A DNA stretch of 44,439 nt, taken from NCBI GenBank assembly GCA_021155885.1, contig JAJNBB010000019.1, positions 1 to 44,439 on the forward strand, written 5' to 3'. Below, piece by piece: positions 1 through 9,181 of the stretch. The notes below the pieces were generated by a model that searched no databases, had not been told where the DNA came from, and saw only the letters and a program-made list of their open reading frames with translations. The stretch's first letter is position 1, and every line of letters starts with the position of its first letter. Both the position numbers and the translations under genes were made by a program. The stretch comes from Fibrobacteria bacterium (GTDB lineage: Bacteria; Fibrobacterota; Fibrobacteria; UBA11236).

Positions 1-120
1 GCGGGATGCGCGCTCAAGATGCTCGAGAGCAAAGACCAGCCGTTCGACCATCCCTATCACTTTTCCTTTCCCGAAGGCCGCTATCTCAAGTTCTTTGTCA
101 CCAGGAAAATCGCCTTATAG
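1..120 (+). CDS. C-terminal fragment of a protein cut by the window edge (possibly a SAM-dependent methyltransferase)
   Basis: Frame 1 reads AGCALKMLESKDQPFDHPYHFSFPEGRYLKFFVTRKIAL* with the stop at 118-120; not in the ORF track. Confidence 0.5.
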   Translation, partial: AGCALKMLESKDQPFDHPYHFSFPEGRYLKFFVTRKIAL

Positions 121-392
121 GCGAACAGTCGTATTAAAATGTCAGCTACAATAAGATACGGTTTGTAAGAAAAGGCTAAAAAAGAGCTAAAATTCGACCA
201 TTTCGAGAGCCAAGCTGCCTATTTCCGGCCAATTGCGGCGTTATCAAATTTTTGAAAAATCTTAGGAATCACTTAGGTTTATGTGAGTACATGTGAAATA
301 GGGCCCTGGCACGTTTCACCATACTTCATACCTTGAGCACCCAAAGCCTTGGGCTTGACGATTTTATGACGTTTAATTGAAGGAGCTGTCAA

Positions 393-2288
393 ATGGATTT
401 GCTAAAGAAATTCGGCGGGATCATGGCGGCGCTTTGCGTCGCGTCGCTTCTTCTAGCCGGATGTTTCCGTGAACAGGCCGCCGCGACGGGTCCCGCCGTG
501 GAACAACCGGCCGCCCCGGCGGCTTCCGAGCGGGAGTGGGTCGAATATCTGACCGACCGCTACCAGGGCTGGCTCAAGGACCGCGACGCCGTCATTTATG
601 TGGATTCAGTGACGGGCGATAGTTCCGTTATTTTCGGCGCGCGCATCAAGGCCGGCGAGGAGGTGAGGGGCATTCGTCCCACCGCCGTCGCCTTCAGGAA
701 AGCCGTGGTCGAGCGCATGATGGCGAAACGCGATTCCTCCGCCCCGGCCAATCTGCGCAAGGGCTCCCAGACCCGCTGGAACGCCGGCGACTTCGACGTG
801 AAGGCGCTGACCGAGGTCCACCAGATCAAGGTGCATTTCGTAACGTCGGGGCAAAACGAGGTGACCCCCAATTGGTTGGCTGCGGCGAGGGAGGCCGTTG
901 TGCGCTGGAACAACGTCCGCGGCACGCACATCAGCTTCACGGAAGTCGGATCTTCCACCGACGCCGATATCATTGTGAAAGGCGCGATAAACTTTTACGG
1001 GTGGGGCTTGACGACCTGGCTCACCCCCGACCCCTGGGTGGAAAAGGACGCCGTGGAGATCTACTACAACCGCGGCTACGAAAGCGTAATTCCGCAAAAC
1101 CAGAAAATCGCGTACGCGATGATGGGGTTCGGCAACATCCTGAACATCACGTTCACGGGCACCGAAGGCGAAACGTGGGAAACCGGCACCTTTGTCAATA
1201 TTCCCGGCACGCCGACCAACGACCCCCTCTCGGTTTTCCAGAACTCGATCGGCCCCGACGCCTACACCCAGTTCTCCGTCAACGACATACGCGCCATCCA
1301 GCAGATGTACCCCGTCTGGGGCAGCCTGGCGAAAAACTCCAACAATGACTTGATCAGCGCGGGCTGGGAAGCTCCCATGACCATCGCGAACAACGTGGCC
1401 AGCTTCCTGACCCAGGGAGACACACTTTATTTCCTCAAGAACGACGGGTCGCTCTGGCGTCGCCTCAGCCCCACCGCGGCGAACGTCCAGCTGTGGAACG
1501 CGGCGTCCTATGGCCCCCTGAGTTCCTTCACCGTGAGCGGCGGATGGGTGGCGGCGCAGAAGGGCAACGTCATCTATACCCGCAAGGTCACCCACACCAC
1601 CTGGTTCACGCATAACACGCCCCCCGGAGCCTCGGGAACGCCCAAATACAGGCTCGCCGGCGACCGCCTGTCGGTTTGGTATCCCTCCACCCAGGATATC
1701 TATAGCCGGTTTTGCAACACCTCCAACAACAGCACGCCATGGGTCTATGATTGGAATGGCCAGAATGTCACCGAATTCCAGACCGTCGGCAATCGCCTGG
1801 TCTTGATCGACAACGGCGATGTGTACGGCAAGGATGGCACCGACCCCAACACCCCCTGGGAGTATTTGTGGGCCGCCGAAAACGGCACCCCGCTGAGGAT
1901 TTACCTCTCGAATGAGCTCACGCTCATGTCCGTGGACCATGGATCGTGGTACCACTACACCTACTTCAGCAATGCCTTGTTGGCGAACTGGGCTCTCTTC
2001 GCCAACCCGACGGACCTGGACGCGGTCGACGTATGCGGCGACAAGGCCGCCGCCATCAACTATAACGGGACCTTTTACATCTGGGACGTTCCCAACTGGA
2101 TCGGTTACTCTCATTCTCCCATCTCGGACGACTGGGGCAGTTCCCGCGTGCGCATTTCGGGCCCCATGTGCGACCATGTGACGCGCATCGGCCAATACGG
2201 CGACCTGTGGGCCAAGTACAGCGTGTCGACCAGCACGGGCTACCTGCACTACGGCTCGGGCTTCTCGATGCTGCAGCAGAGGCCATAG
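393..2288 (+). CDS. Secreted lipoprotein with degenerate M57 (dual-action HEIGH) metallopeptidase-like domain and C-terminal tectonin/propeller-like repeats
   Basis: Lipobox-like LLLAGC; IPGTPTNDPLSVFQN and FSVNDIRAIQQMYP match the M57 pattern; the HExxHxxGxxH position reads MGFGNILNITF. Confidence 0.75.
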   Translation: MDLLKKFGGIMAALCVASLLLAGCFREQAAATGPAVEQPAAPAASEREWVEYLTDRYQGWLKDRDAVIYVDSVTGDSSVIFGARIKAGEEVRGIRPTAVAFRKAVVERMMAKRDSSAPANLRKGSQTRWNAGDFDVKALTEVHQIKVHFVTSGQNEVTPNWLAAAREAVVRWNNVRGTHISFTEVGSSTDADIIVKGAINFYGWGLTTWLTPDPWVEKDAVEIYYNRGYESVIPQNQKIAYAMMGFGNILNITFTGTEGETWETGTFVNIPGTPTNDPLSVFQNSIGPDAYTQFSVNDIRAIQQMYPVWGSLAKNSNNDLISAGWEAPMTIANNVASFLTQGDTLYFLKNDGSLWRRLSPTAANVQLWNAASYGPLSSFTVSGGWVAAQKGNVIYTRKVTHTTWFTHNTPPGASGTPKYRLAGDRLSVWYPSTQDIYSRFCNTSNNSTPWVYDWNGQNVTEFQTVGNRLVLIDNGDVYGKDGTDPNTPWEYLWAAENGTPLRIYLSNELTLMSVDHGSWYHYTYFSNALLANWALFANPTDLDAVDVCGDKAAAINYNGTFYIWDVPNWIGYSHSPISDDWGSSRVRISGPMCDHVTRIGQYGDLWAKYSVSTSTGYLHYGSGFSMLQQRP

Positions 2289-2317
2289 ACCGCGAGCGGG
2301 TCCGGGAACGGAAGTTC

Positions 2318-2351
2318 AAAAAAGAGCGGGATTTTTCCCGCTCTTTTTTTT
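2318..2351. terminator. Bidirectional intrinsic terminator
   Basis: AAAAAAGAGCGGGATTTTTCCCGCTCTTTTTTTT between convergent genes. Confidence 0.9.
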
Positions 2352-2354
2352 GGT

Positions 2355-2786
2355 TCAAGCCGGAAAGACAGGAAGCCCTTCGATCTCCGCGTATCTTCCC
2401 TCTTCAAGGCCGAAGCAACGCGAGTCCTTTCCGTTGGTGAGGAGGACATGTTGCGCCCGGATCTTCGCGGCATAGCGTCGAACCTGGTCCGCCACGACCT
2501 CCGTCAACCGCACGCCGGGCGCCTTGCACTCCGCCAGAAGCCAGGGCTCCAAGCCTCCGGCCGCGGCGGCCTTCCACACCACCACGTCCGCGCGCTTGCG
2601 ACTGCCGGGATCGAGCGCGGACAAGGGGTATTCCACCGCGATCAGGCGCGCCGGCGCGCCGATAGGGCCCATTAGCCAGCTTAAGAGCGCCTGCCGCACG
2701 CGCTCTTCGGGCAGGGCCTTCAGGTTTTTGCGCCGTACCGCGTCGAAGTTGCGCTCATTGAGTACTGAGTACCGGGTACGAATCAA
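2355..2786 (-). CDS. Type I restriction enzyme R N-terminal domain (HSDR_N-like) stand-alone protein
   Basis: NFDAVRRKNLKALPEERVRQALLSWL...KRADVVVWK...WLLAECKAP; probable TTG start at 2784-2786 overlapping the upstream stop. Confidence 0.75.
   Translation of the reverse strand: MIRTRYSVLNERNFDAVRRKNLKALPEERVRQALLSWLMGPIGAPARLIAVEYPLSALDPGSRKRADVVVWKAAAAGGLEPWLLAECKAPGVRLTEVVADQVRRYAAKIRAQHVLLTNGKDSRCFGLEEGRYAEIEGLPVFPA
2759..2779. repeat. Short heptamer repeat (TGAGTAC)x2 + CGGGTAC
   Basis: TGAGTACTGAGTACCGGGTAC, a few nt after the DoxX-like gene stop (minus strand). Confidence 0.6.
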
Positions 2787-3415
2787 ACCTTCCAAAGGGC
2801 CCGGTCTTCGGCGCGGACCCACATCCACGCGATGGGAACGAGCAACACGATGTCGCGCAGCAGGGCGAACCAGCTTTCGCCCGCGTCGGTGGCGCCCGCG
2901 AGGTCGAAGCACCCGCACGCGATCCCCAGGCCGCGGTACAGGGCCTGCGCCAGCAGGGCCAGCCCGACGGTGATCTCGAAGGCGGGGAGCCAAACGGAGA
3001 AAAGGTGGACGCTGAATTCCGGAAGCATCTGGTATTGCGCCACGAGCATGGCGAAGCCCCGGGGGTCGAGAAACTTCGACCACGCCGCGGTGAGGAACAT
3101 CGCCGCGAACACAAGGCGCCACCACGATTTGATCCATCGGGCGGGCGCCCGGCCCCGCAGGCGCAGAACGACCCATCCTCCGGCCAGCAACGCGAGGGCC
3201 GCGATCAGCAGGCCGGCGTTCTCCCGCGCCTGGTCCGCGGCGTGCTTGACTCCCGCCTGAATGCCTTGGGCCATGGTAAGCGTCGGCCACCCCTCGGGTT
3301 TCGGCAGGACGCGGGGACTTCCCGACCAGGGCACTCCCTCGGGGTTGACGGCGTTATTGAGGCCGCCCAGCAAAAGACTGAAGGCGAACAGGGATAAAAG
3401 GATGTGAAGGCGCAT
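2783..3415 (-). CDS. DoxX/MauE-like integral membrane protein
   Basis: Multiple TM segments; WSKFLDPRGFAMLVAQYQMLPE...CGCFD motif. Confidence 0.75.
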   Translation of the reverse strand: MRLHILLSLFAFSLLLGGLNNAVNPEGVPWSGSPRVLPKPEGWPTLTMAQGIQAGVKHAADQARENAGLLIAALALLAGGWVVLRLRGRAPARWIKSWWRLVFAAMFLTAAWSKFLDPRGFAMLVAQYQMLPEFSVHLFSVWLPAFEITVGLALLAQALYRGLGIACGCFDLAGATDAGESWFALLRDIVLLVPIAWMWVRAEDRALWKV

Positions 3416-3453
3416 GGCAATAAAATACATGGCTTTTGTTAAACTTGAGGGCT

Positions 3454-4326
3454 ATGCCCCTTCTTGAAAACCTCCGCCGGCGTCCGACCCTGTCCTACGA
3501 GTTTTTCCCGCCGAAGAATCCTTCCGGCTGGGGCTCCCTGTACGCCACCCTGGCCGAGGCGGCGCGGCAGGAGCCCGACTTCGTTTCGGTGACCTATGGG
3601 GCGGGCGGCTCCACGCGTTCGAAGACGGTGGACCTCGTCGGCCGCATCCAGAGCGAGCTGGGCATCGAGGCCATGGCGCATTTGACCTGCGTAGGGCATT
3701 CGCGCGAGGAGCTTCGCGGCATTCTCGAACAGCTTTGGAACGCCGGCATCCGCGACGTGCTCGCCCTGCGCGGGGACGCGCCCAAGGGAGACGCCTCCTT
3801 CCGGCCGCACCCCGAAGGCTTCGCCCACGGATCGGACCTCGTCAAGTTCATCAAGGATAATTTCGATTTTACCGTCGGTTGCGCTTTCTACCCTGAAAAG
3901 CACGTCGAGGCGCGCACGCTCGAAGAGGACATGACCACGCTGAAGATCAAGCAGGACAACGGCGCCGACTTCGCGGTCAGCCAGCTGTTCTTCGACAACG
4001 CCAACTTCTTCCGCTTCCGCGACAAGGCCGCGGCGATGGGCATCACCCTTCCGCTGGTGGCCGGCGTGCTTCCCGTGCTCGACATCAACCAGCTTCCCCG
4101 CTTCCGGGAACTGTCGGGCTGCGTCATTCCCGACAGCCTGCCCGCCTTTCTCGGCGAAGGCCCCGACGTGTGGGAGCGCGGCGTCGAATTCGCCACCGCG
4201 CAATGCATCGAGCTCCTGGAAAACGGGGTGGCGGGACTGCACCTGTATTGCCTGAACAAGCATCCCTCGGTGGTGAAAATCACCGAGAACCTGCGCGCGC
4301 GCGGCTTCTTTCCCCGCGGCGCCTGA
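3454..4326 (+). CDS. metF: Methylenetetrahydrofolate reductase
   Basis: SYEFFPPKN, SVTYGAGGSTR, HLTCVGHS, LALRGD motifs. Confidence 0.95.
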   Translation: MPLLENLRRRPTLSYEFFPPKNPSGWGSLYATLAEAARQEPDFVSVTYGAGGSTRSKTVDLVGRIQSELGIEAMAHLTCVGHSREELRGILEQLWNAGIRDVLALRGDAPKGDASFRPHPEGFAHGSDLVKFIKDNFDFTVGCAFYPEKHVEARTLEEDMTTLKIKQDNGADFAVSQLFFDNANFFRFRDKAAAMGITLPLVAGVLPVLDINQLPRFRELSGCVIPDSLPAFLGEGPDVWERGVEFATAQCIELLENGVAGLHLYCLNKHPSVVKITENLRARGFFPRGA

Positions 4327-4339
4327 GCGGGCCGCGCCC

Positions 4340-5545
4340 ATGACCTTCCGGTTTCCCGCGCGGTGGCCCGAAGGCGATCCCGGCCTCAACCCGCTCTCCC
4401 GGGCCTTGGAACGCCGCCGCGAGGCGGGGCTGCCCGTGCTGGACCTGACCGTTTCCAACCCCACGAAATGCGGCCTCCGTTTTCCCGGGGACTGGACGGC
4501 GCTTTTGGGGGGGCGGGCCGTCGAATCCTATGATCCCGACCCGCGGGGGGGCGCGGCGGCCCGCGCGGCGATCGCCGGCTACTATGGCGATCGCCAAGGA
4601 GCGGACGCGGTCGACCCGGCGGACGTGTTCCTGACCGCCGGAACTTCCGAAGGGTATTCCCATCTGTTCAAACTCTTGTGCGCGCCCGGGGACCACGCCC
4701 TCATCCCGCGGCCGTCCTATCCCCTGCTGGAGACCTTGGCCGAACTGGAAAGCATCACGCTCGGAACCTATGACCTCGTTCCCGACGCGACGGATGCCGA
4801 GACGGGAACGCCCTGGCGCCTCGACCGCGCCGGACTCGAGACCGCGCTCACGCCCCGCACCCGCATCGTCTTCGCCGTGCATCCGGGCAACCCCACGGGA
4901 AGCCTGCTGGCCGCGGACGACGCCGCGTGGATGCTGGATCTCGCCGAAAGGCGCGGCCTGGCGGTGGTGATGGACGAAGTCTTCGCCGATTATACCTCGG
5001 GGGAGAAACCCGCGCCTTTGCTTCGTTCGTCGGGGCCGCTGGTCTTCACCCTGAACGGACTTTCGAAGCTGCTTGGGCTCCCCCAGCTTAAGCTGGCCTG
5101 GATCCACGTCGCGGGCGGCCAGGAGGACAAAGAAAAGGCGAAGCGGCACCTGGAATGGATCTGCGATGCCTATCTCAGCGTGGGGGCCGCCCCCCAGGCC
5201 GCCTGCGCCGGCTTGCTGCGCCGCCGAGCGGAGTTCCAGGGACCGATCCGGGAACGCCTTGAAAGCAACCGGGCGACCCTGCGCGAATTTGCCGCCGGGC
5301 ATGCGGCGCTGCAACCCCTGTGGCCGCAGGGCGGCTGGTGCGTTCCCGTGCGCTGCGCCGGCATCGTCGAGGACGGCATGGATGACGAGGCCTTCGCGAT
5401 CCGGCTTTTGGATACCGAAGGCGTCCACGCGCAGCCGGGCTACTTTTTCGACTTTGACGAGGAGGACGTGATCGTCCTCAGCCTTCTGCCCGATCCGGAA
5501 ATATTCCGCGAGGCCCTGGAGCGCGTCGTCCGGCGCCTCGGTTAA
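4340..5545 (+). CDS. PLP-dependent aminotransferase (class I/II)
   Basis: NPTKCG, HPGNPTGSLL, NGLSKLLGLPQLKLAW. Confidence 0.9.
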   Translation: MTFRFPARWPEGDPGLNPLSRALERRREAGLPVLDLTVSNPTKCGLRFPGDWTALLGGRAVESYDPDPRGGAAARAAIAGYYGDRQGADAVDPADVFLTAGTSEGYSHLFKLLCAPGDHALIPRPSYPLLETLAELESITLGTYDLVPDATDAETGTPWRLDRAGLETALTPRTRIVFAVHPGNPTGSLLAADDAAWMLDLAERRGLAVVMDEVFADYTSGEKPAPLLRSSGPLVFTLNGLSKLLGLPQLKLAWIHVAGGQEDKEKAKRHLEWICDAYLSVGAAPQAACAGLLRRRAEFQGPIRERLESNRATLREFAAGHAALQPLWPQGGWCVPVRCAGIVEDGMDDEAFAIRLLDTEGVHAQPGYFFDFDEEDVIVLSLLPDPEIFREALERVVRRLG

Positions 5546-5551
5546 GCAAGG

Positions 5552-6343
5552 CTACTTCAACAAGGGAACCGGGACCTTGCGTCCCGTTTTCGCTTCCTCC
5601 ACGCGACGACCGTCGGGCTGGTAAGCCTTTCCGCCGGGGGCAACGGATCGCGTGGGAGACGGACGCCGCAGGATGCCGGTGGCCGGGTAGGTCGGGAGGA
5701 CTTCCGTTATATCCAGCCGGATCCCCGGGAAGACGGGTGAAACCAGATAGCGCCCGTCGAACCAGTGAGCGGTCGGCAGATTGTGGTAGGGAGTCATGTA
5801 GGTCGGCAGTTTCAGATCGGACGGCTTCTGAAGCCCGTTGGAAATGTTCAGAAATGGCTTGTGCCTAAGTCCCGCCAACCCGGCATCGCAACTCGTTCCC
5901 TGCGTCGCCCCGCGGATCCAGAACGTCGAAGGAAGCGTCCCCCGGAAAACGGTATCGACCCGGACCCTCGCGAAAAAAGGCCAGCGCCCGGCCATATACG
6001 AGGTGTCCCTGAGGACAAAGGCCGGCGAGATTCCCGCAACCACCGTGTCTCCCGCGTTGCGAAATTCCAGTACGGAATCCAGGCTTGCGATAAAAACCAG
6101 GCTGCTGTCCTGAAGCGCGGATGCAAAGTAACTCCGGAAATCCGTGATCCGGGAAATACCCAAGGTGTCGTAGGTCGTCACCTGCTCGTACCGGACGTCC
6201 ACATAGGACAGGATGCGCACGACGCGCACGACGCCGGTTTCCAGGGTGTCGTAGCGAATGCGCGCATCGACAAAGGAACAAGCCTGGCTCGCACCGATGC
6301 CGAACGCCAGGACCGCGGCGAAGGATTTCAACAGGGTTTCCAT
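5552..6343 (-). CDS. Secreted TIMP/NTR-like domain protein, tandem paralog 1
   Basis: Signal peptide then ACSF; SSLVFIASLDS, VDTVFRGTLPS, second Cys (GTSCD); C-term PATGILRRPSPTRSVAPGGKAYQPDGRRVEEAKTGRKVPVPLLK. Confidence 0.65.
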   Translation of the reverse strand: METLLKSFAAVLAFGIGASQACSFVDARIRYDTLETGVVRVVRILSYVDVRYEQVTTYDTLGISRITDFRSYFASALQDSSLVFIASLDSVLEFRNAGDTVVAGISPAFVLRDTSYMAGRWPFFARVRVDTVFRGTLPSTFWIRGATQGTSCDAGLAGLRHKPFLNISNGLQKPSDLKLPTYMTPYHNLPTAHWFDGRYLVSPVFPGIRLDITEVLPTYPATGILRRPSPTRSVAPGGKAYQPDGRRVEEAKTGRKVPVPLLK

Positions 6344-6354
6344 TTCTCTCAAAC

Positions 6355-7146
6355 CTACTTCAGCAGCGGCAGCGGTGCATTGCGTCCCGATTTCGGTTCC
6401 TCGACGCGGCGGCCGTCGGGTTGGTAAGCCTTCCCGCCAGGGGTCACGGGTCGCGCGGGAGCCGGACGCCGCAGGACGCCGGTGGCCGGGTAGGTCGGCA
6501 ACACTTCGGTGATATCCAGATTAATGCCTGGAAAATCCGGAGAAACGAGATACCTGCCGTCGAACCAGTGGGCCTGCGTGCAGTTGCCGCAGTTCGTGAC
6601 CAGCTTGGGGAGCTTCAAATCCGCCATGTTATCGAACTTGTTCGACACGTTTAGAAACGAGGTTTTCGGATATCCGTAGGATTGCGGACTTACCCCGCAA
6701 CTGCCGCCTTCGCCATAGGCCTTGGCCCAAAATTTCCTGGAGGGCAGATGGCCCTTCAACAGGGTATCGATGCTGAACCGCAAATAGAAACCGCCATAGG
6801 CGGGCGAACCCCAACTGGAAGCCAGAACGACCTCCGGACTCAATCCGGAAGGCACGGTGTCCTGGTCCCCCCCAACGACGACGGAGTCGATTCTGCCAAT
6901 GAAAACCAGGGCGCTGTCCCGAAGATATTCCTGGAATTTCGCCTTGAAACCCGCTCGGGTCGAAATGCCGATTTGGGATTTGGCTTCCGTGTCCGGTGCC
7001 GGTCCGTGAGAGGAACCGCTGGCTTCCAGCACGCTTACCACGCCCGGCTCCAGGGTCTCGTAGTGCAGGTGGCGGAAATAAAAAAACGAGCAGGCGTGAC
7101 CGGCTCCCAGGCACAAGGCGCAAATGGCCGCGATGGATTTCAACAT
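6355..7146 (-). CDS. Secreted TIMP/NTR-like domain protein, tandem paralog 2
   Basis: ACSFF; SALVFIGRIDSV; IDTLLKGHLPS; GGSCG; C-term GGKAYQPDGRRVEEPKSGRNAPLPLLK. Confidence 0.65.
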   Translation of the reverse strand: MLKSIAAICALCLGAGHACSFFYFRHLHYETLEPGVVSVLEASGSSHGPAPDTEAKSQIGISTRAGFKAKFQEYLRDSALVFIGRIDSVVVGGDQDTVPSGLSPEVVLASSWGSPAYGGFYLRFSIDTLLKGHLPSRKFWAKAYGEGGSCGVSPQSYGYPKTSFLNVSNKFDNMADLKLPKLVTNCGNCTQAHWFDGRYLVSPDFPGINLDITEVLPTYPATGVLRRPAPARPVTPGGKAYQPDGRRVEEPKSGRNAPLPLLK

Positions 7147-7163
7147 GGCTTACCCCCTTTTTT

Positions 7164-7928
7164 TCATAGCGGAAACGTCCCTGGACGCCCCGCCCTCGTT
7201 TCCTGGACGCGCCGGCCGTCGGGCTGGTAGGCCTTCCCGCCGGGCGCAACGGGTCGCGCGGGAGCGGGACGCCGCAGGATGCCCGTGGCAGGGTAGGTCG
7301 GCATCAACGCGGTGATATCCATGCGGAGTCCCGGATAGGCCGGGGCGATCAAATACCGGCCATCGAACCAGTAGGCCGGATTCCAATATCCCCAACCCTG
7401 ATAAGGCAGACGGATATCATCCGTCCGCTCTAGTTTAGTGGAAGCATTCAGGAATCTTTTCCCCAGGAAATATTCCCAATTTACGCCGCCGCACATGGCG
7501 CTGTTCAGCATATGGGTCCGGATCCAGAATTTTTTTTCCACCAGGGTTCCCCGAAAAATCGTGTCCACCACGAGACGCGCGCGGAAGAATTGATGAACCG
7601 CGCCCTGACCGTAAACGGGGACAAGGTTCACCTGGGGGGAAAGGGCTACGGTGCTGTCATATACAATGGAATCCAGATGGGCGATGAAAACCAGCGCGCT
7701 ATCGCGGAACAAGCTCGCGAAATAGCTGTTCAAGTCCGTCTGGTGGAAGGGACCAAGGACATACTCACCCGTTTTGACCGGCGGACTCGCGGAGGCCGAG
7801 TAAGTCGTCACAACGACCTGGACGGTTCCGGAAGACAGGGTATCGATCCGAGAGGACGTGGGAACATAACTGCAGGCGCCGGCCAGGCCGACTCCCAGAA
7901 AACAAAGAATGAAAATGGATTTCAGCAT
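7164..7928 (-). CDS. Secreted TIMP/NTR-like domain protein, tandem paralog 3
   Basis: ACSYV; SALVFIAHLDS; VDTIFRGTL; AMCGG; C-term GGKAYQPDGRRVQETRAGRPGTFPL. Confidence 0.65.
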   Translation of the reverse strand: MLKSIFILCFLGVGLAGACSYVPTSSRIDTLSSGTVQVVVTTYSASASPPVKTGEYVLGPFHQTDLNSYFASLFRDSALVFIAHLDSIVYDSTVALSPQVNLVPVYGQGAVHQFFRARLVVDTIFRGTLVEKKFWIRTHMLNSAMCGGVNWEYFLGKRFLNASTKLERTDDIRLPYQGWGYWNPAYWFDGRYLIAPAYPGLRMDITALMPTYPATGILRRPAPARPVAPGGKAYQPDGRRVQETRAGRPGTFPL

Positions 7929-8052
7929 GATTTTCCCCCTCCATGAATCTATCACCGAAAGAGGGAACAAACACGTTCGACGCGCCTAAAAACGGCCCCG
8001 CGAAGCTTTTCCGCTCTTTTTACGAGAGCGAAAACGCCCTAAATTTTACAAA

Positions 8053-9177
8053 TTACGTGACAGTGAACAAATCCGTTTGAATTTGGGGCTTTTCGGGCCT
8101 GGAATTCCTTTCCCGCGGGGACGGGATCTTTTGGATCGTGGCGTCGTCGCCCGCGGCGCCTCCTGGGCGGGTCTGGCGCCCGCGTTCCGATTCGTTCAGC
8201 CCGTTCTTGCGCGCATGCAGGCGGAACAGATCGCCGATCATCGCCGCCATCTTCCCCTCCCCCGTCATGCGGCGCCCGAAATCGTTCCGGTACAGCTCGC
8301 CGCCGCGCGTCTCGCGCAGGTGATGCTCCACCTTGCCCGCCCGCTCGGGAAAATCGCGGTGAAGGCGGGTCAGAAAAACGTCCTTGACCGAACCCGGCAA
8401 CCGCAGGACCGCATAGAAGGCGAAGGAGGCCCCGCAGTCCGCGGCCCGCTTGAGCACCTTGGGGATGTCCGCGTCGTTCAACCCCGGTATGATGGGGGCC
8501 ATGGAAACGCCGGTGCGCACCCCGGCGGCACTGAGCTTCTCGAGCGCGCGAAAGCGCGCTTCCGGCGGCGCGGCGAACGGTTCCATGAGACGCGCGTCCG
8601 CCGCCCCCCAAAAAGGAATCGAGAGCGCGGCGGTGGCCCCGGGCCCTTTCGCCAGTTCCCCGAGGAGGTCCGCGTCGCGCGCGATCAGCGCCGACTTGGT
8701 GATCATCCCGACCGGGGTGCCGTGCCGCAGGCAAACCTCCAGGCATTGCCGCGTGAGCTTCAGCGCGGCCTCGGCGGGTTGGTAGCAATCCGTGACGCCC
8801 GAGAAAACCACGGAATCCCCTTCCCACGAAGGCCGGGCAAACTCCTTGTCCAGAAGTAGAGGCGCATTGATCTTGGCGACGATCTGGGTGTCGAAGTCGG
8901 TGCCCGCGCTCCAGCCGAGGTATTCATGATACGGACGCGCGTAGCAGTAGGAGCACGCGTGCGCGCAGCCCCGGTAGGGGTTCACCGAAAACCGGAACGG
9001 AATGTCGGGGCTGTCGTTGCGCGTCAGGATGCTTTTGGCGGTCTCCCGATAGATCCGCATCGCCTGCGGCCGCTCGATGCCCTCGTCCCATTCCACGGAA
9101 AGGGACTCGAACCGGTTGTCCGGGTTCTCCGCCTGCCGGTGGTGGAAGGGGACCGTCTTCGGCTGCGTGCCGCCCAT
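8053..9177 (-). CDS. PA0069-family radical SAM protein (SplB-like)
   Basis: NPYRGCAHACSYCYARPYHEYLG (CxxxCxxC); VVFSGVTDCYQPAE. Confidence 0.92.
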   Translation of the reverse strand: MGGTQPKTVPFHHRQAENPDNRFESLSVEWDEGIERPQAMRIYRETAKSILTRNDSPDIPFRFSVNPYRGCAHACSYCYARPYHEYLGWSAGTDFDTQIVAKINAPLLLDKEFARPSWEGDSVVFSGVTDCYQPAEAALKLTRQCLEVCLRHGTPVGMITKSALIARDADLLGELAKGPGATAALSIPFWGAADARLMEPFAAPPEARFRALEKLSAAGVRTGVSMAPIIPGLNDADIPKVLKRAADCGASFAFYAVLRLPGSVKDVFLTRLHRDFPERAGKVEHHLRETRGGELYRNDFGRRMTGEGKMAAMIGDLFRLHARKNGLNESERGRQTRPGGAAGDDATIQKIPSPRERNSRPEKPQIQTDLFTVT

Positions 9178-9181
9178 GCGC

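Noticed and set aside
606-2249. Long antisense ORFs (e.g. 606-2249 -, 3439-4464 -, 22047-24230 -, 31076-33373 +, 37736-39490 -)
   Set aside because: They lie opposite genes with clear family motifs and have low-complexity Arg/Gly/Ala-rich translations typical of GC-rich shadow frames.
2355-2786. Restriction-modification system
   Set aside because: Only an HsdR N-terminal-like domain; no methyltransferase, specificity subunit or helicase in the window.
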